64,000 nucleotides of DNA from DASRDR01 sp963812945 [NCBI: uncultured Candidatus Rokubacteria bacterium] (lineage in GTDB: Bacteria > Methylomirabilota > Methylomirabilia > Rokubacteriales), in assembly GCA_963812945.1 (NCBI GenBank), contig CAWEXD010000008.1, positions 2,790,001 to 2,854,000 on the forward strand, given 5' to 3'. The position numbers were made by a program, and so were the translations under genes. The notes under the pieces are model-generated. The model ran no database searches. It was not told where the DNA came from and saw only the letters and a list, made by a program, of their open reading frames with translations. Of the stretch, positions 1 to 9,391 are shown piece after piece (positions within the stretch are counted from its first letter, which is position 1; each line of letters begins with the position of its first letter).

Positions 1-3000
1 GGCCACGTCGGGACGGGCGGCCTGCGAGGCGATCTCGCCCAAGAGGCGGAGGGCCCACGCCTCGGAGCCCCGGTGACCCCGCTCGCGGGCGAGCGTCAGG
101 CCGCGTTCCGCCGTGGCGAGGGCATCTTCCGCCCGACCCGCCAGCAAGTACGCTTCGCCGAGATGCACGAGCACGGGTGTCCGCCACTGGACCATCCCCA
201 TCGATTCCATGGACGTCAGGGCGCCTTCGAGCAGCGGCAGCCCCTCGTCGACCCGGCCCGACAGCGCATACACGTACCCCAGCTGATCCGCGATCTCCGA
301 CCAGATCTGGGGCAGGTGCCGGTCACGGGACACCGCCAGCCCGCGCTCGGTGAAACGGATCGCTCGGTCGAAGTCTCCCCGGGCAGCGTACGGGCGACCC
401 AGGCACCGAAGCACAAAGGCAATGCTGTAGGGATGATCGAGCGCCTCCGCGAGTCGGACTCCCTCCTGGGCTTCGGCGATCCCCCGGTCGAACTCGCCGC
501 GCTCGGCCAGGGCCATCACCCAGAACCCTCGGGACATCACGACCGGAAATCCGGCCAGACCACAGCGCTCGCGAAACCGATCGCCCCCGAGCAGCTGGAG
601 GATCCTCGGGAAGAGATCGTCCGTCCGTCGATAATCGCCCGCCACGAAATAGGCCGTGCTGAGGTAGTAGTTCGCAGCCACACGAAGATGCAGGTCCTCG
701 AGCTCCTCGCCAATCCTCAAGGCGCGCTCGGCGAAGGCGGGCGCATCCGCCGCGTGCCCGGTCATCCGGGTGTACTCGGCCAGGTAGGCGGCGATCCAGC
801 CCAGCCGCCGCGGGTCGTGCAGCTCCGTGGCCAGCTGCTCGGCGTCGCGCAGATGGCCGAATCCGGTCTCGAAGCGGCCGAGAGGCCAGAGCGCGTTTCG
901 GAGAGCGAGGCGAACGTCGACACCCTGCTCCAGGGTCTCGGGGGTCGAAGGGAGATGGCTCAGCGCCGTCAGCGACTGCTCGAAGGACGCGACGGCCTCC
1001 CGGTTGGCCGAGCGGGCGAAGGCCTTGGCCCCGGCCTGCCGGAGGTGGGTCACGGCCTTTTCCCACAGCTCGCCCCGGAAGGCATGGAGCGCCAGCCGCT
1101 CCGCCTGCTCGACCACGCGGTCGGGGGAAAGCGTCTCCATCGCGTGGACGATCCGGGCGTGGAGCGCGCACCGGCGGTCCTGGAGGAGGCTTCCGTAGGC
1201 GACCTCGTGTGTGAGCGCATGCTTGAAGGTGTACTCGAGATCGGGAAAGAGGCTCGCCTCGTAGAGGAACTCGGCCGCCTGGAGGTGACTGAGGCCTCGG
1301 CGGAGGGTGTCCTCGGGCGTGTCCGCGATCGCTTGCAGGAGCGCGAATGGCACGTCTTTCCCGATCACGGCCGCGGCCTGGAGGAGCCGCTTGTCCTCGG
1401 GCGCCAGTCGGTCGATGCGCGCCGCCAGGATCGCCTGCGCCGTCGCCGGGATCTGGAGAGCGGCCGGCGCCCTCGTCAGGCGATAGGCCCCCCGCTCCCC
1501 TACCAGCACCTGGGTCTCCACGAGCGTCCGCACGCTCTCCTCCAGGAAGAAGGGGTTCCCGTCGGTCCGCGCGATCAGCACCGGGGTGAGCGGCGCGAGG
1601 GACGGATGCTCGCCCAGAAGGGCGCCGAGCAGGGCGCCGGCACTCTCGGGCGGCAGCGGGTCGATCCGCAGCTGGAGGTAGTAGGTCTTCCGGCCCCAGG
1701 CGTGCTCGTACTCGGGCCGGTAGTTGACGAGGAGCAGGATCCGGGCCGCCGGCAGGCTCTCGATCAGGGAGTCCAGCAGCGCCTGGGTCTCGGAGTCGAT
1801 CCAGTGGAGATCCTCGAGGAGGACGAGCAACGGCTGGACCTGGCTCTCCCGGAGCAGCAGCCGCCTGACCGCGTCCAGGGTTCGCTGACGGCGCTCGGCC
1901 AGGGCCAGGGCCTCCCATGCGGCATCGTCCACGGGGACGTCCAGCAGCACCAGGAGCGGCGTCAGGAGCGGCTCCAGCGCCCGGTCCAGCGTCAGGAGCT
2001 TGCCGGCGACGCGCTCGCGGATCTCCCGCGGGCCGTCGCGCTCCTGGATCCGGCAATACGCCTTCAGCAGCTCGATGGCGGGCAGGTACGGCGTGGCCTT
2101 CCCGTAGGAAACCGAGCCGCTCTCGAGCACCAGCCAGCCCTGGGTCCGGTGCGACCGCGTGACCTCCCAGGCGAGCCGCGATTTTCCCACCCCGGCCTCG
2201 CCCACGACGGCGACCACTTGCCCCTGTCCCGCCGCGGCACGGTCGAGCGCGCGCCCGAGCTGCTCGAGCTCCTCGGCGCGCCCGACGAAGCGGGTCAGGC
2301 CCCGCGCGGCGCTCGCCTGGAGTCGTGACCGCGCCGGAATGACCCCGGTCAGCTCGTAGGCGGGCGTCGGCGTCGCGAGCCCCTTTACCGGAACCGCCCC
2401 GAGCGCCCGGACCTGGACGTAGCCCTCCGCCAGCTTCAGGGTGTCGCCGGTGATGAGAGCCGATCCCGGCTTCGCCATTTGCTCCATGCGGGCGGCGAGA
2501 TGAGTCGTCTGCCCGACGGCGGTGTAGTCCATGCGGAGGTCGCTGCCGATGGCGCCCACGATGACCTCGCCGGAATTGACGCCCACGCGGATCTGGACCG
2601 GCGTCCCGCCCCGCTGCTGGACCTCGTCCGCGTAGAGGGTGACCCGCCGCTGCATCCGGACGGCGGCATAGCAGGCGCGCACCGCGTGATCCTCGTGCCC
2701 GATCGGCGCGCCGAAGAGCGCCATGATGCCGTCGCCCATAACCTGGTTGACGGTGCCCTCGTAGTGATGGACGGCCTCCATCATCCGCTCGACGATGGGA
2801 TCGAGGAGCTTCCGCGCCTCCTCGGGATCGCGGTCGGCGAGCAGCTCCATCGAGCCCTTGAGGTCGGCGAACAGGACGGTCACCTGCTTGCGCTCGCCCT
2901 CGAGGGAGGCCTTCGAGGTCAGGATCTTCTCGGCGAGGTGCTTCGGAGTGTAGCTCTCCGGCGAGGCCGGCTGGGCAGGTGCGGCCGGGGGCGCCGGAGC

Positions 3001-3153
3001 GGCCGCCAGAGGCGCCCCGCAGCTGTCGCAGAACTTGCTGCCGGCCTCCATCTTGGCGCCGCACGCGGGACAGACGGCGCCGAACGTCGCGCCACACTCA
3101 CGGCAGAATCGCGCCCCGTCGCGGTTCCGGGCCTGGCAGCGGGGGCACGTCAT
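1..3153 (-). CDS. Zinc-ribbon / class III adenylate cyclase / AAA-ATPase / TPR regulator (3' end cut by window edge)
   Basis: At least 1051 residues, open to the first base of the window. Residues 1-50 hold two zinc ribbons (CPRC, CREC, CPAC, CDSC). A class III nucleotidyl cyclase domain follows (about 95-270) with the metal Asp in FADLKGS, a second Asp in VMGDGIMALFG and the base-contact Asp in RMDYTAVG. Thr stands in THLAARM where classical cyclases have Asn, a swap I recall as common in this subfamily. Next comes a STAND-type ATPase (GEAGVGKSR Walker A, LLEDLHWID Walker B), then TPR-like helices to the edge. Start ATG at 3153 has GGAGG upstream. The architecture is that of large cytosolic signalling proteins of soil bacteria; the cyclase product and the trigger are unknown. 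Confidence 0.93.
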   Translation of the reverse strand, partial: MTCPRCQARNRDGARFCRECGATFGAVCPACGAKMEAGSKFCDSCGAPLAAAPAPPAAPAQPASPESYTPKHLAEKILTSKASLEGERKQVTVLFADLKGSMELLADRDPEEARKLLDPIVERMMEAVHHYEGTVNQVMGDGIMALFGAPIGHEDHAVRACYAAVRMQRRVTLYADEVQQRGGTPVQIRVGVNSGEVIVGAIGSDLRMDYTAVGQTTHLAARMEQMAKPGSALITGDTLKLAEGYVQVRALGAVPVKGLATPTPAYELTGVIPARSRLQASAARGLTRFVGRAEELEQLGRALDRAAAGQGQVVAVVGEAGVGKSRLAWEVTRSHRTQGWLVLESGSVSYGKATPYLPAIELLKAYCRIQERDGPREIRERVAGKLLTLDRALEPLLTPLLVLLDVPVDDAAWEALALAERRQRTLDAVRRLLLRESQVQPLLVLLEDLHWIDSETQALLDSLIESLPAARILLLVNYRPEYEHAWGRKTYYLQLRIDPLPPESAGALLGALLGEHPSLAPLTPVLIARTDGNPFFLEESVRTLVETQVLVGERGAYRLTRAPAALQIPATAQAILAARIDRLAPEDKRLLQAAAVIGKDVPFALLQAIADTPEDTLRRGLSHLQAAEFLYEASLFPDLEYTFKHALTHEVAYGSLLQDRRCALHARIVHAMETLSPDRVVEQAERLALHAFRGELWEKAVTHLRQAGAKAFARSANREAVASFEQSLTALSHLPSTPETLEQGVDVRLALRNALWPLGRFETGFGHLRDAEQLATELHDPRRLGWIAAYLAEYTRMTGHAADAPAFAERALRIGEELEDLHLRVAANYYLSTAYFVAGDYRRTDDLFPRILQLLGGDRFRERCGLAGFPVVMSRGFWVMALAERGEFDRGIAEAQEGVRLAEALDHPYSIAFVLRCLGRPYAARGDFDRAIRFTERGLAVSRDRHLPQIWSEIADQLGYVYALSGRVDEGLPLLEGALTSMESMGMVQWRTPVLVHLGEAYLLAGRAEDALATAERGLTLARERGHRGSEAWALRLLGEIASQAARPDVA

Positions 3154-3291
3154 CGGAAGGCGGCCTCCAGATTGGGGGTCCCGGCTTCTCGGGTGAGTGG
3201 GCCGAGCGTAGCCGGAGGCACCCGGGGGGTCAAGGATCGTCGGCTTCCTCCGGGAATGCGGGGCGGACCGGCGGCGCGGGGCGGGCCGCGG

Positions 3292-5007
3292 TCAGGCCGG
3301 CAGGCGCTCGTAGATCCGGTGCACGTCCGGCCCGTGGAAACGCGCGACGTGGTTCGTCGGCGGCAGCGGCTCCTCGTAGAAGAACGCCGGCAGCTCGTCG
3401 TCCCGCTCCGTGAAGCCAGCCTGCCGGTTGAACTCCCGCTCCAGCCGCAGCGTGTCCCGGCCCAGGGCCTCGAAGAAGTCCGGGGTGAGGCTCGTGCCGT
3501 GGGCCGCGTTGATGGCGTTGGAGAGGAACTCGGTGTTGGGATTCGTCACGCTCTGGCCGAAGATGCACAGGCCGAGCGAGTCGTTGGCGGCGACCCGCGT
3601 CTGCTGGAGGAGGCTCTGGTTCATGAGGGTCTCGAAGTCCATCTCGCGCGTCTTGAGGCGCGGGAGGTTGCCGGCCGTGTGGTCGGCCCCCTGGGCCGTG
3701 ACCATCATGGTGATCCCGGTGGCCTCGACCACGCGAGGATCGTAGGCGCTGATCGCCTGACGCTTGATGACAGGCGTCCGCCGGACGCCGTAGTGCGCGC
3801 CGACCCGCGCCGTCCCCTGGGCCCAGCGACGGCCCTGGTCCGTGCCCCGCGCGATCTCGCCGAGGCAGTCGGCCATGAACTTGGCGTCGCCGAAGGCACC
3901 GAGACCAGCCTCCATGAGGATGGCGAGCATCGCGCCCGTCTCGATCGTGTCGACGCCGAGGTCGTTGCAGACGAAGTTCAGCTGGGCGAGATCGTCCGGC
4001 TCGGTGAGGCCGCAGTTCGAGCCGAGGAGCCCGAGCGTCTCGTACTCGACCGGCGAGACGAGCTCCTTGCCGCCGGCGTCGTGGTAGACGTTGCTGCACT
4101 GGATGACGCAGCCGGGCATGCACGCGTGGGTCTGCTCGCCGCCGCGCGACGTGTTCAGCGGGCCGATGTAGTCCGCGCCCAGCTTGAACTTCTCCCCGGC
4201 CCCCGTGTCCGCGAGCCGCCCGGCGCTGAAGTTCCGCACCGGCAGGCCACCCATGTGGTTCTGGACGTCGGCCATCCCCATCGTGCCGAGCTTCGCGTAG
4301 AAGTTCTCCACGATGCCGTCGGCCTGGAGCATCTTGGCGTAGTCCTTGATGGCGGCCATGACCTTCTGGCGGTCGTGCAGCGGCGGGATGCGATCGAGGT
4401 CGATCACGATGGCCTTCACGCGCTTGGCCCCCATCACGGCCCCCACGCCGCCGCGCGCCGACAGGCGCGACGGGCGGCTGTCCTTGTCGCTGAAGGCGAT
4501 GCCGGCGATCAGACCCTGGTACTCCCCGACCGGCCCGCAGAGCCCAAGGGTGACCTTCTTCCCGTACCGCGCGTGGAGCATCTCGGCCGCCTGGAAGTTC
4601 CCCTTCCCGAGGTACGGCGCCGCGTCGTCGAAATCGATCGCGCCGTCCTTCCGGAAGTGAAGGACCGTCCAGCTCGGGGACGCCCCGTGCAGCGTGAATC
4701 CGGCGATCCGGAGCTGGCCCAGCCCGTAGCTGAAGGTGCCGCCCCCGTTGGCTTCCTTGATGCCCCCGGTCAGCGGGCTCTTGCAGCCGACGCTCGTCCG
4801 GTTCGCGTTGGAGAAGCTCGTGCCGGCGAATGGACCGGCCGAGAAGATCAGGGGATTGGCCGGCGAGAAGGGGTCAACGGTGGCCGCGCCGAGCTCCAGC
4901 AGGGTCCTGGCGATGAAGTGCCGGCCGGCCCGGACGATCTCCTCGCCCTCGAGGTTCCGCTTGCTGGTCACGTGATCGCTCAGGTTGATGTCGTAGTACG
5001 TGCGCAT
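3292..5007 (-). CDS. Tungsten-dependent aldehyde:ferredoxin oxidoreductase
   Basis: 571 residues, close to the family length of about 600. AOR enzymes oxidise aldehydes to carboxylic acids with ferredoxin, using a bis-tungstopterin and one [4Fe-4S] cluster in the cytoplasm. The N-terminal AOR domain (FSAGPFAGTSF, SRLSARGGVGAVMGAKRVK) and the C-terminal domain are both present. Cluster cysteines are seen in HACMPGCVIQC (near residue 290) and DSLGLC (near 490). The first three are spaced C-x3-C-x3-C, whereas characterised archaeal AOR has C-x2-C-x3-C. The reading frame through this site is clean. GAGGAGG lies just before ATG 5007. No ferredoxin-like partner subunit is adjacent, so electron acceptor and substrate are not known. 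Confidence 0.93.
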   Translation of the reverse strand: MRTYYDINLSDHVTSKRNLEGEEIVRAGRHFIARTLLELGAATVDPFSPANPLIFSAGPFAGTSFSNANRTSVGCKSPLTGGIKEANGGGTFSYGLGQLRIAGFTLHGASPSWTVLHFRKDGAIDFDDAAPYLGKGNFQAAEMLHARYGKKVTLGLCGPVGEYQGLIAGIAFSDKDSRPSRLSARGGVGAVMGAKRVKAIVIDLDRIPPLHDRQKVMAAIKDYAKMLQADGIVENFYAKLGTMGMADVQNHMGGLPVRNFSAGRLADTGAGEKFKLGADYIGPLNTSRGGEQTHACMPGCVIQCSNVYHDAGGKELVSPVEYETLGLLGSNCGLTEPDDLAQLNFVCNDLGVDTIETGAMLAILMEAGLGAFGDAKFMADCLGEIARGTDQGRRWAQGTARVGAHYGVRRTPVIKRQAISAYDPRVVEATGITMMVTAQGADHTAGNLPRLKTREMDFETLMNQSLLQQTRVAANDSLGLCIFGQSVTNPNTEFLSNAINAAHGTSLTPDFFEALGRDTLRLEREFNRQAGFTERDDELPAFFYEEPLPPTNHVARFHGPDVHRIYERLPA

Positions 5008-5252
5008 CGACGCCCTCCTCGCCTCGCTCTCGGTACGGTGAATCGCTCTCGGAGACTGCCCGTAAATGCCACAGACCTGGGCATGAGACCCCGCCTCGGC
5101 CCGACGTTCCCCGACATCCTACCAGGATCCGCCTCCGCCGAGCGGGGCGTTCGGTTGCTCTCGGGTGGGGTCGGCCGATCGCAGGCGGTGGACTCGCAGA
5201 CACTGCATCGCGGCGCAAACGACGCTCGGCATCAACGCCAGGACATGCAACT

Positions 5253-5269
5253 CGGGGCGAGTCGCCCCG
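5253..5269. other. Short perfect hairpin in the gap between AOR and mntA
   Basis: CGGGGCG and CGCCCCG arms with a 3-base loop. It lies in the roughly 300-base divergent gap (5008-5310), which otherwise shows only the mntA promoter candidate. It has no T-run, so it is more likely a regulatory stem than a terminator. Confidence 0.3.
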
Positions 5270-5298
5270 GACCATGGCCGTCCAAGCACGATTCGAGC

Positions 5299-5304
5299 TA
5301 GAAT
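5299..5304 (+). promoter_or_regulatory. -10 box (TAGAAT) predicting a leaderless mntA transcript
   Basis: TAGAAT matches the sigma-70 -10 consensus at five of six bases and ends 6 bases before the ATG at 5311. Transcription would start at or next to the A of the start codon, giving a leaderless mRNA. No good -35 box is visible 16-18 bases upstream. Confidence 0.45.
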
Positions 5305-5310
5305 TTGCCG

Positions 5311-5721
5311 ATGGACAAGGTCGAGCCGGACCGCGAACACGTCCGCTCGTGCCTTGCACGGGACCTCGACGCCCGTCGAGAGATTCTCCTCGCCTTGCTC
5401 CATGGCTCGTTCGCGCGTGGCGAAGCGTTCCGAGACGTCGACGTCGCCGTCTGGCTCGACCCGGCGAGGCTCTCCAAGGACGAGCGCTTCCGCTTCGCCC
5501 TGGACCTGTCCGTGGAGCTTCGTCTGACGCTTGGGTATCCAGTGGACGTCCGGGTCCTCAACGAGGCCACCCTGGGGTTTCGCTACCACGCGCTCGCGGG
5601 TTCGCCCCTGGTGGTCCGCGACGACGAGTTCCTCGCTGAGCTTCGCGCGCGGACCTGGGACGAGTACCTCGATTTCCAGCCCTTCGCCCGGCGGTACCTG
5701 CGTGAGGCTCTGAGTGAGTGA
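5311..5721 (+). CDS. mntA: MntA-like minimal nucleotidyltransferase (antitoxin of HEPN/MNT type VII system)
   Basis: 136 residues. The nucleotidyltransferase signature GSFARG followed by RDVDVAV is near residues 34-48. The usual pattern is GS-x10-DxD; here only eight residues separate GS from DVD, so the loop is two residues shorter. In characterised MntA/HepT pairs this enzyme transfers AMP from ATP onto a tyrosine of the HEPN toxin and silences it. The last codons overlap the start of the HepT gene by 8 bases, so the two are translationally coupled. ATG 5311 is preferred over an in-frame TTG at 5305. Confidence 0.85.
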   Translation: MDKVEPDREHVRSCLARDLDARREILLALLHGSFARGEAFRDVDVAVWLDPARLSKDERFRFALDLSVELRLTLGYPVDVRVLNEATLGFRYHALAGSPLVVRDDEFLAELRARTWDEYLDFQPFARRYLREALSE

Positions 5722-6145
5722 GATCAACCTTGACCGGCTGCGCGAGCTGGCCGGCCACGTGCGCGATTCCGTCCGCCAGCTGCACGAGCTGGGTCAGCCA
5801 TCCCGGGAGGCCTTCCTGGCCGAGGCGCGCTCCGTCAACAGCGCCAAGTACCTCCTCATCGTGGCGACCGAGGCCGCGCTGGACATCTGCAACCACTTGG
5901 CCGCCCGGCGCGGGGCCCGGAGCCCGGAGGACTACGCCGATTGCATGGCGATCATGGCCGAGATCGGCGCGATCGACGACGACCTCAAGGCGCGGATGAT
6001 GCGGATGGCGCGATTCCGGAACCTCCTGGTCCACCTCTACGCGCGGGTCGACGACGGCCAGGTGCATCGGGTCATCCGGGAGAACCTGGTCGATCTGGAA
6101 CGCTACCTCGCGAGCGTGGGACGGTACCTGAAGGCCGAGCTGTGA
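5714..6145 (+). CDS. hepT: HepT-like HEPN ribonuclease toxin (DUF86)
   Basis: 143 residues starting at GTG 5714, inside the end of mntA. The HEPN RNase motif R-x4-H followed by x-Y is present as RNLLVHLY near residue 100. The Arg and His are the catalytic residues of HEPN nucleases, and the Tyr is the residue AMPylated by MntA in characterised pairs. The protein is all-helical, as expected. Order (MNT first, HEPN second) and overlap are typical. All motif residues are present, so it looks active. Confidence 0.87.
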   Translation: MSEINLDRLRELAGHVRDSVRQLHELGQPSREAFLAEARSVNSAKYLLIVATEAALDICNHLAARRGARSPEDYADCMAIMAEIGAIDDDLKARMMRMARFRNLLVHLYARVDDGQVHRVIRENLVDLERYLASVGRYLKAEL

Positions 6146-6250
6146 CCGCGTCGGAAACGCGCGACCCCGCCAGCTAGAAGGCCAACGCCGCCTACGGGCC
6201 AACTTCTCGCGAAGGCGCTGCCCAGGGCCTCCGGTCCGCTGCCTCGCCCC

Positions 6251-7519
6251 CTACCGCCAGAAGGTCAGCAGAGACTCCCGCCCCTCCACCGCAACCGTGG
6301 TGCGCGGCGGCGTCGTCCGCGCCACGACCTTGCCGCGGGAGACCACGGCCGTCCGCACCGCCAGGGTCCGCACCGCGTCGACCGGGGTGGGCGCGTCGAA
6401 GACCACCAGGTCGGCGCGGCGACCCTCGGCGATGCCGTAGTCGGGGACGCCGAGGCACGCGGCCGCCCGGGTCGTCACGAAATCGAGCATCTGCGCGAGC
6501 TCGTCGTGGCCTGACATGTGGCCGTAGTGGACCATCACGAAGCAGGACTGGACGGGGTCACCGACCCCGAGGGGATACCAGGGGTCCATGATCGAGTCGT
6601 GGCCGAACGCGACGTTCACGCCGGCCCGGAGGAGCTCCTTCACCCGCGTGAACCCGCGCCGGACGGGATAGCTGTCGAACCGCCCCTGCAGGACCGAGTT
6701 GTCGAGGGGGTTCGTGACGAAGTGGAGGCCCGCCGCGCGGCAGAGGCGGATCAGCTTGTAGGCGTAGGCGTTGTTGTACGAGTGCATCGCGGTCGTGTGG
6801 CTCGCCGTCACTCGCCCCTGGAGCCCCAGGCGGATCGTCTCGGCGGCGAGCACCTCCAGGAACCGGCTCTGGTCGTCGTCGGTCTCGTCGCAGTGGAGGT
6901 CGGCCGGCCGGCCGTAGCGGAGGGCCAGCGCGAGCGCCGTCTTCACGTCCCGCTCCCCGTACTCCCGTGTCCACTCGTAGTGCGGGATGCCGCCCACGAC
7001 GTCGACGCCCAGCTCGAGCGCCTCCACCATGAGCTGCTCGCCGTCGGGGAACGAGTGGATCCCCTGCTGGGGGAATGCGACCAGCTGGATGTCGATGACG
7101 CCGCGCCACGCCTCGCGCACCGGGAGGAGGGCCCGCACCGCCGTCAGCGCCGGGTCGCAGACGTCGACGTGCGCCCGAAGGTTGGTGACGCCGTGAGCCA
7201 GGAGCCAGCGGAGGGCGGTGTCGGCGCGGCGCGTGATGTCCGCGGCCGTCAGGCTCTTGACGCGCTCGGCCCAGATCTCGATCCCCTCGAAGAGCGACCC
7301 GCTCCGGTTGGATCGCGGCTCGCCCTCCGTCAGGACCGCGTCGAGGTGAAGGTGCGGCTCGACGAGGGCCGGCGTCACCAGCCGGCCCTCCGCCTCGATC
7401 TCGACCGCGCCACGGTCGGCGAGCCCCGGGGCGATCCGGGCGATGCGCTCGCCGCGGACGCCGATGTCGACGGGCCGGTCGACGCCCGCGACGCGCGCGC
7501 TCCGGATCACCAGGTCCAT
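6251..7519 (-). CDS. codA: Cytosine deaminase / related amidohydrolase
   Basis: 422 residues, near the 427 of E. coli CodA. CodA hydrolyses cytosine to uracil and ammonia using one metal in a TIM-barrel amidohydrolase fold. The metal site PHLHLD is near residue 60, the conserved HCDETDD near 210, a metal His in ASHTTAMHS near 240, and GHDSIMDPW near 310 includes the metal Asp. A GGGAGG ribosome site precedes ATG 7519. The gene is the last of the importer operon, 23 bases after the binding-protein stop, so the imported substrate is probably a pyrimidine. Some members act on other N-heterocycles, so cytosine is likely but not proven. Confidence 0.85.
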   Translation of the reverse strand: MDLVIRSARVAGVDRPVDIGVRGERIARIAPGLADRGAVEIEAEGRLVTPALVEPHLHLDAVLTEGEPRSNRSGSLFEGIEIWAERVKSLTAADITRRADTALRWLLAHGVTNLRAHVDVCDPALTAVRALLPVREAWRGVIDIQLVAFPQQGIHSFPDGEQLMVEALELGVDVVGGIPHYEWTREYGERDVKTALALALRYGRPADLHCDETDDDQSRFLEVLAAETIRLGLQGRVTASHTTAMHSYNNAYAYKLIRLCRAAGLHFVTNPLDNSVLQGRFDSYPVRRGFTRVKELLRAGVNVAFGHDSIMDPWYPLGVGDPVQSCFVMVHYGHMSGHDELAQMLDFVTTRAAACLGVPDYGIAEGRRADLVVFDAPTPVDAVRTLAVRTAVVSRGKVVARTTPPRTTVAVEGRESLLTFWR

Positions 7520-7542
7520 GCGCCTCCCGCCTCCGGCCGGGT

Positions 7543-8559
7543 CTACTTCAGGGTCCGGGAGAGCTCCCACACCTCGTGGGTGAAAGCGGACGTCTCGGCG
7601 GGCTTCTTGATCACGCCGAACCTGAGGGCGATGTCAGCCGTGCGCTTGAACGCCTCGGGGTCCATCTTCCCGGCGGGCGTCTTGGGCGCCGGCGGGCCCC
7701 AGACGAGCTTGTTGATCTCGCCCATCATCCAGGTCTGGTGGGGCTTCCCGAGCACCGGGCTCTCCTTCAGGACGAGGTCGACGCAGGCTGCGGCCTGGTT
7801 CCGGCAGTGCTCCCAGCCCTTGAGCGACGCCCGGACGAACCGGGCGGCGGTCTCCTTGTTCTTGCCGGCGCGGAGCCAGTCCGCGCGGACGAAGATCCCG
7901 TCCTCCAGCATGGCCGTCCCCTCGGCGTTGAAGTCGATGACGACCAGGTCTTCGGGCTTCACGCCCGCGTCCAGCACCTGCTTGTACTCGTTGTAGGTCA
8001 TGGCCGCCGCCGCGTCGACCTGCTTCTGGAGGAGCAGGTTCATGTCGAACGGCTGCTGAACGAGGGCGAGGTCCTTCTGGGGATCGAGCTTGTACTTGGC
8101 GAGCGTCGCCAGGAGCGCGAACTCGTTGCCGCCGAACCACACCGCGACCTTCCGGCCCTTGAGATCGGCCGGCGTCTTGATCCCGGACGTCTTGAACGCG
8201 AGCTGCCGCATGCCGCTGTGGGCGAACACCTGACTGATGTTGACGAGCGGCACTCCCTGCTCGCGCGAGGAGAGGAGGCTCGGGAGCCAGTTGATGCCGA
8301 ACTCGGCCCCGCCGCCCGCCACGACCTGCTCGGGCACGATGTCCGGGCCGCCCGGGATGATGGTGACGTCCAGGTTCTCGGCGCGGTAGAAGCCCTGGGC
8401 CTTCGCGGCGTAGTAGCCGGCGAACTGGGCCTGGGTCACCCACTTGAGCTGGAGCCGCACCTTGGTGGCCTGCGCCGCGACCGACCCCGCCCAGAGCAGG
8501 CCCGCCAGAGTCAGCACGGTCAACACGAGCCAGGTCGTCCCGACTCTCCGTCTCGTCAT
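7543..8559 (-). CDS. ABC importer substrate-binding protein, NMT1/THI5 (SsuA/TauA-like) family
   Basis: 338 residues. An N-terminal signal peptide (hydrophobic residues about 8-26, cleavage near VAAQA) exports it. The mature part matches NMT1/THI5-like periplasmic binding proteins (KVRLQLKWVTQAQFAGYYAA, an opening shared with hydroxymethylpyrimidine and formylaminopyrimidine binders). GGAGGG lies just before ATG 8559. It sits between the permease and cytosine deaminase genes, so a pyrimidine or degraded-thiamin pyrimidine is the most economical substrate guess. Confidence 0.88.
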   Translation of the reverse strand: MTRRRVGTTWLVLTVLTLAGLLWAGSVAAQATKVRLQLKWVTQAQFAGYYAAKAQGFYRAENLDVTIIPGGPDIVPEQVVAGGGAEFGINWLPSLLSSREQGVPLVNISQVFAHSGMRQLAFKTSGIKTPADLKGRKVAVWFGGNEFALLATLAKYKLDPQKDLALVQQPFDMNLLLQKQVDAAAAMTYNEYKQVLDAGVKPEDLVVIDFNAEGTAMLEDGIFVRADWLRAGKNKETAARFVRASLKGWEHCRNQAAACVDLVLKESPVLGKPHQTWMMGEINKLVWGPPAPKTPAGKMDPEAFKRTADIALRFGVIKKPAETSAFTHEVWELSRTLK

Positions 8560-8612
8560 CGCCGGTCCCTCCGTCACTCGCATGGGTTTCGACCCGGAAG
8601 GCAGGCTCGCGC

Positions 8613-9383
8613 TCACGCTTGCCCGCGTCCTTCTCCGACTCGCCACGGTACCGCGAGACGCTCGACGAGCGCCACCGCCAGGTAGAACAGGAGTCCGAGC
8701 ACGCACGCCACCAGGATGGCCGACCACGCCTGGCGGGTCTGGAAGAGGCTCGCCGTGCTCTTGATGTACACGCCGAGCGATTTCATCGGGCCGCCGAAGA
8801 ACTCGCTCACCACCGCGCCGATCATCGCCAGCGTCGTGCAGGCCCGGAGCGCCGTGAACACGTGGGGGAGGCTGTGCGGGAGCCGGAGCTTCCAGAAGAC
8901 CTGCCACTCGGTCGCGGCGAGGCTCCGCATCAGCTCGAGGCTCCGCGCATCGACGCCGAGCAGTCCCCGGAGCGTCCCGACGAAGGTCGGGAAGAAGGTC
9001 ATCAGGGCCGCGATGGCGATCTTGGACCCCGGGCCGATGCCGAACCAGACGATCGCGAGCGGCGCCAGCGCGACGATGGGCACCGAGGCCGACGCGATGG
9101 CATAGGGCAGGACGACGCCGACGAACGCCGGGAACCTGCTCGCCAGGGCGGCGATCACGACGCCCCCGCCGCATCCGATCGCGTAGCCGGCCAGCGCCTC
9201 GCCGAACGTGTAGAGCGCCACCTCCAGAAGGAGCGGATACGTCTCCCGGAGCGTCGCGGCGATGACGTGAGGGGCCGGCAGGAGGTAGAACTGGATCGAG
9301 AACGCGAAGACGAACGCCTCCCACAGGGCGAGGCCGAGCACGAAGACGCCCACGACCGGCAGGTATTCCCCGAGCGTCCGCAT
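8613..9383 (-). CDS. ABC importer permease, SsuC/TauC-like
   Basis: 256 residues with about six membrane segments and the EAA loop around EWQVFWKLRLPHSLPHV that contacts the ATPase. It belongs to the BPD_transp_1 family used by importers of sulfonates, nitrate and pyrimidines. It lies 8 bases after the ATPase gene and 53 bases before the binding-protein gene, forming a complete three-part importer. Confidence 0.9.
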   Translation of the reverse strand: MRTLGEYLPVVGVFVLGLALWEAFVFAFSIQFYLLPAPHVIAATLRETYPLLLEVALYTFGEALAGYAIGCGGGVVIAALASRFPAFVGVVLPYAIASASVPIVALAPLAIVWFGIGPGSKIAIAALMTFFPTFVGTLRGLLGVDARSLELMRSLAATEWQVFWKLRLPHSLPHVFTALRACTTLAMIGAVVSEFFGGPMKSLGVYIKSTASLFQTRQAWSAILVACVLGLLFYLAVALVERLAVPWRVGEGRGQA

Positions 9384-9391
9384 CAGCTAAT

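Noticed and set aside
73-5301. Very long plus-strand open frames (73-2328 and 2479-5301)
   Set aside because: They are antisense to the cyclase regulator and AOR genes, have Arg/Pro/Gly/His-rich composition and no family motif. High G/C makes antisense frames open.
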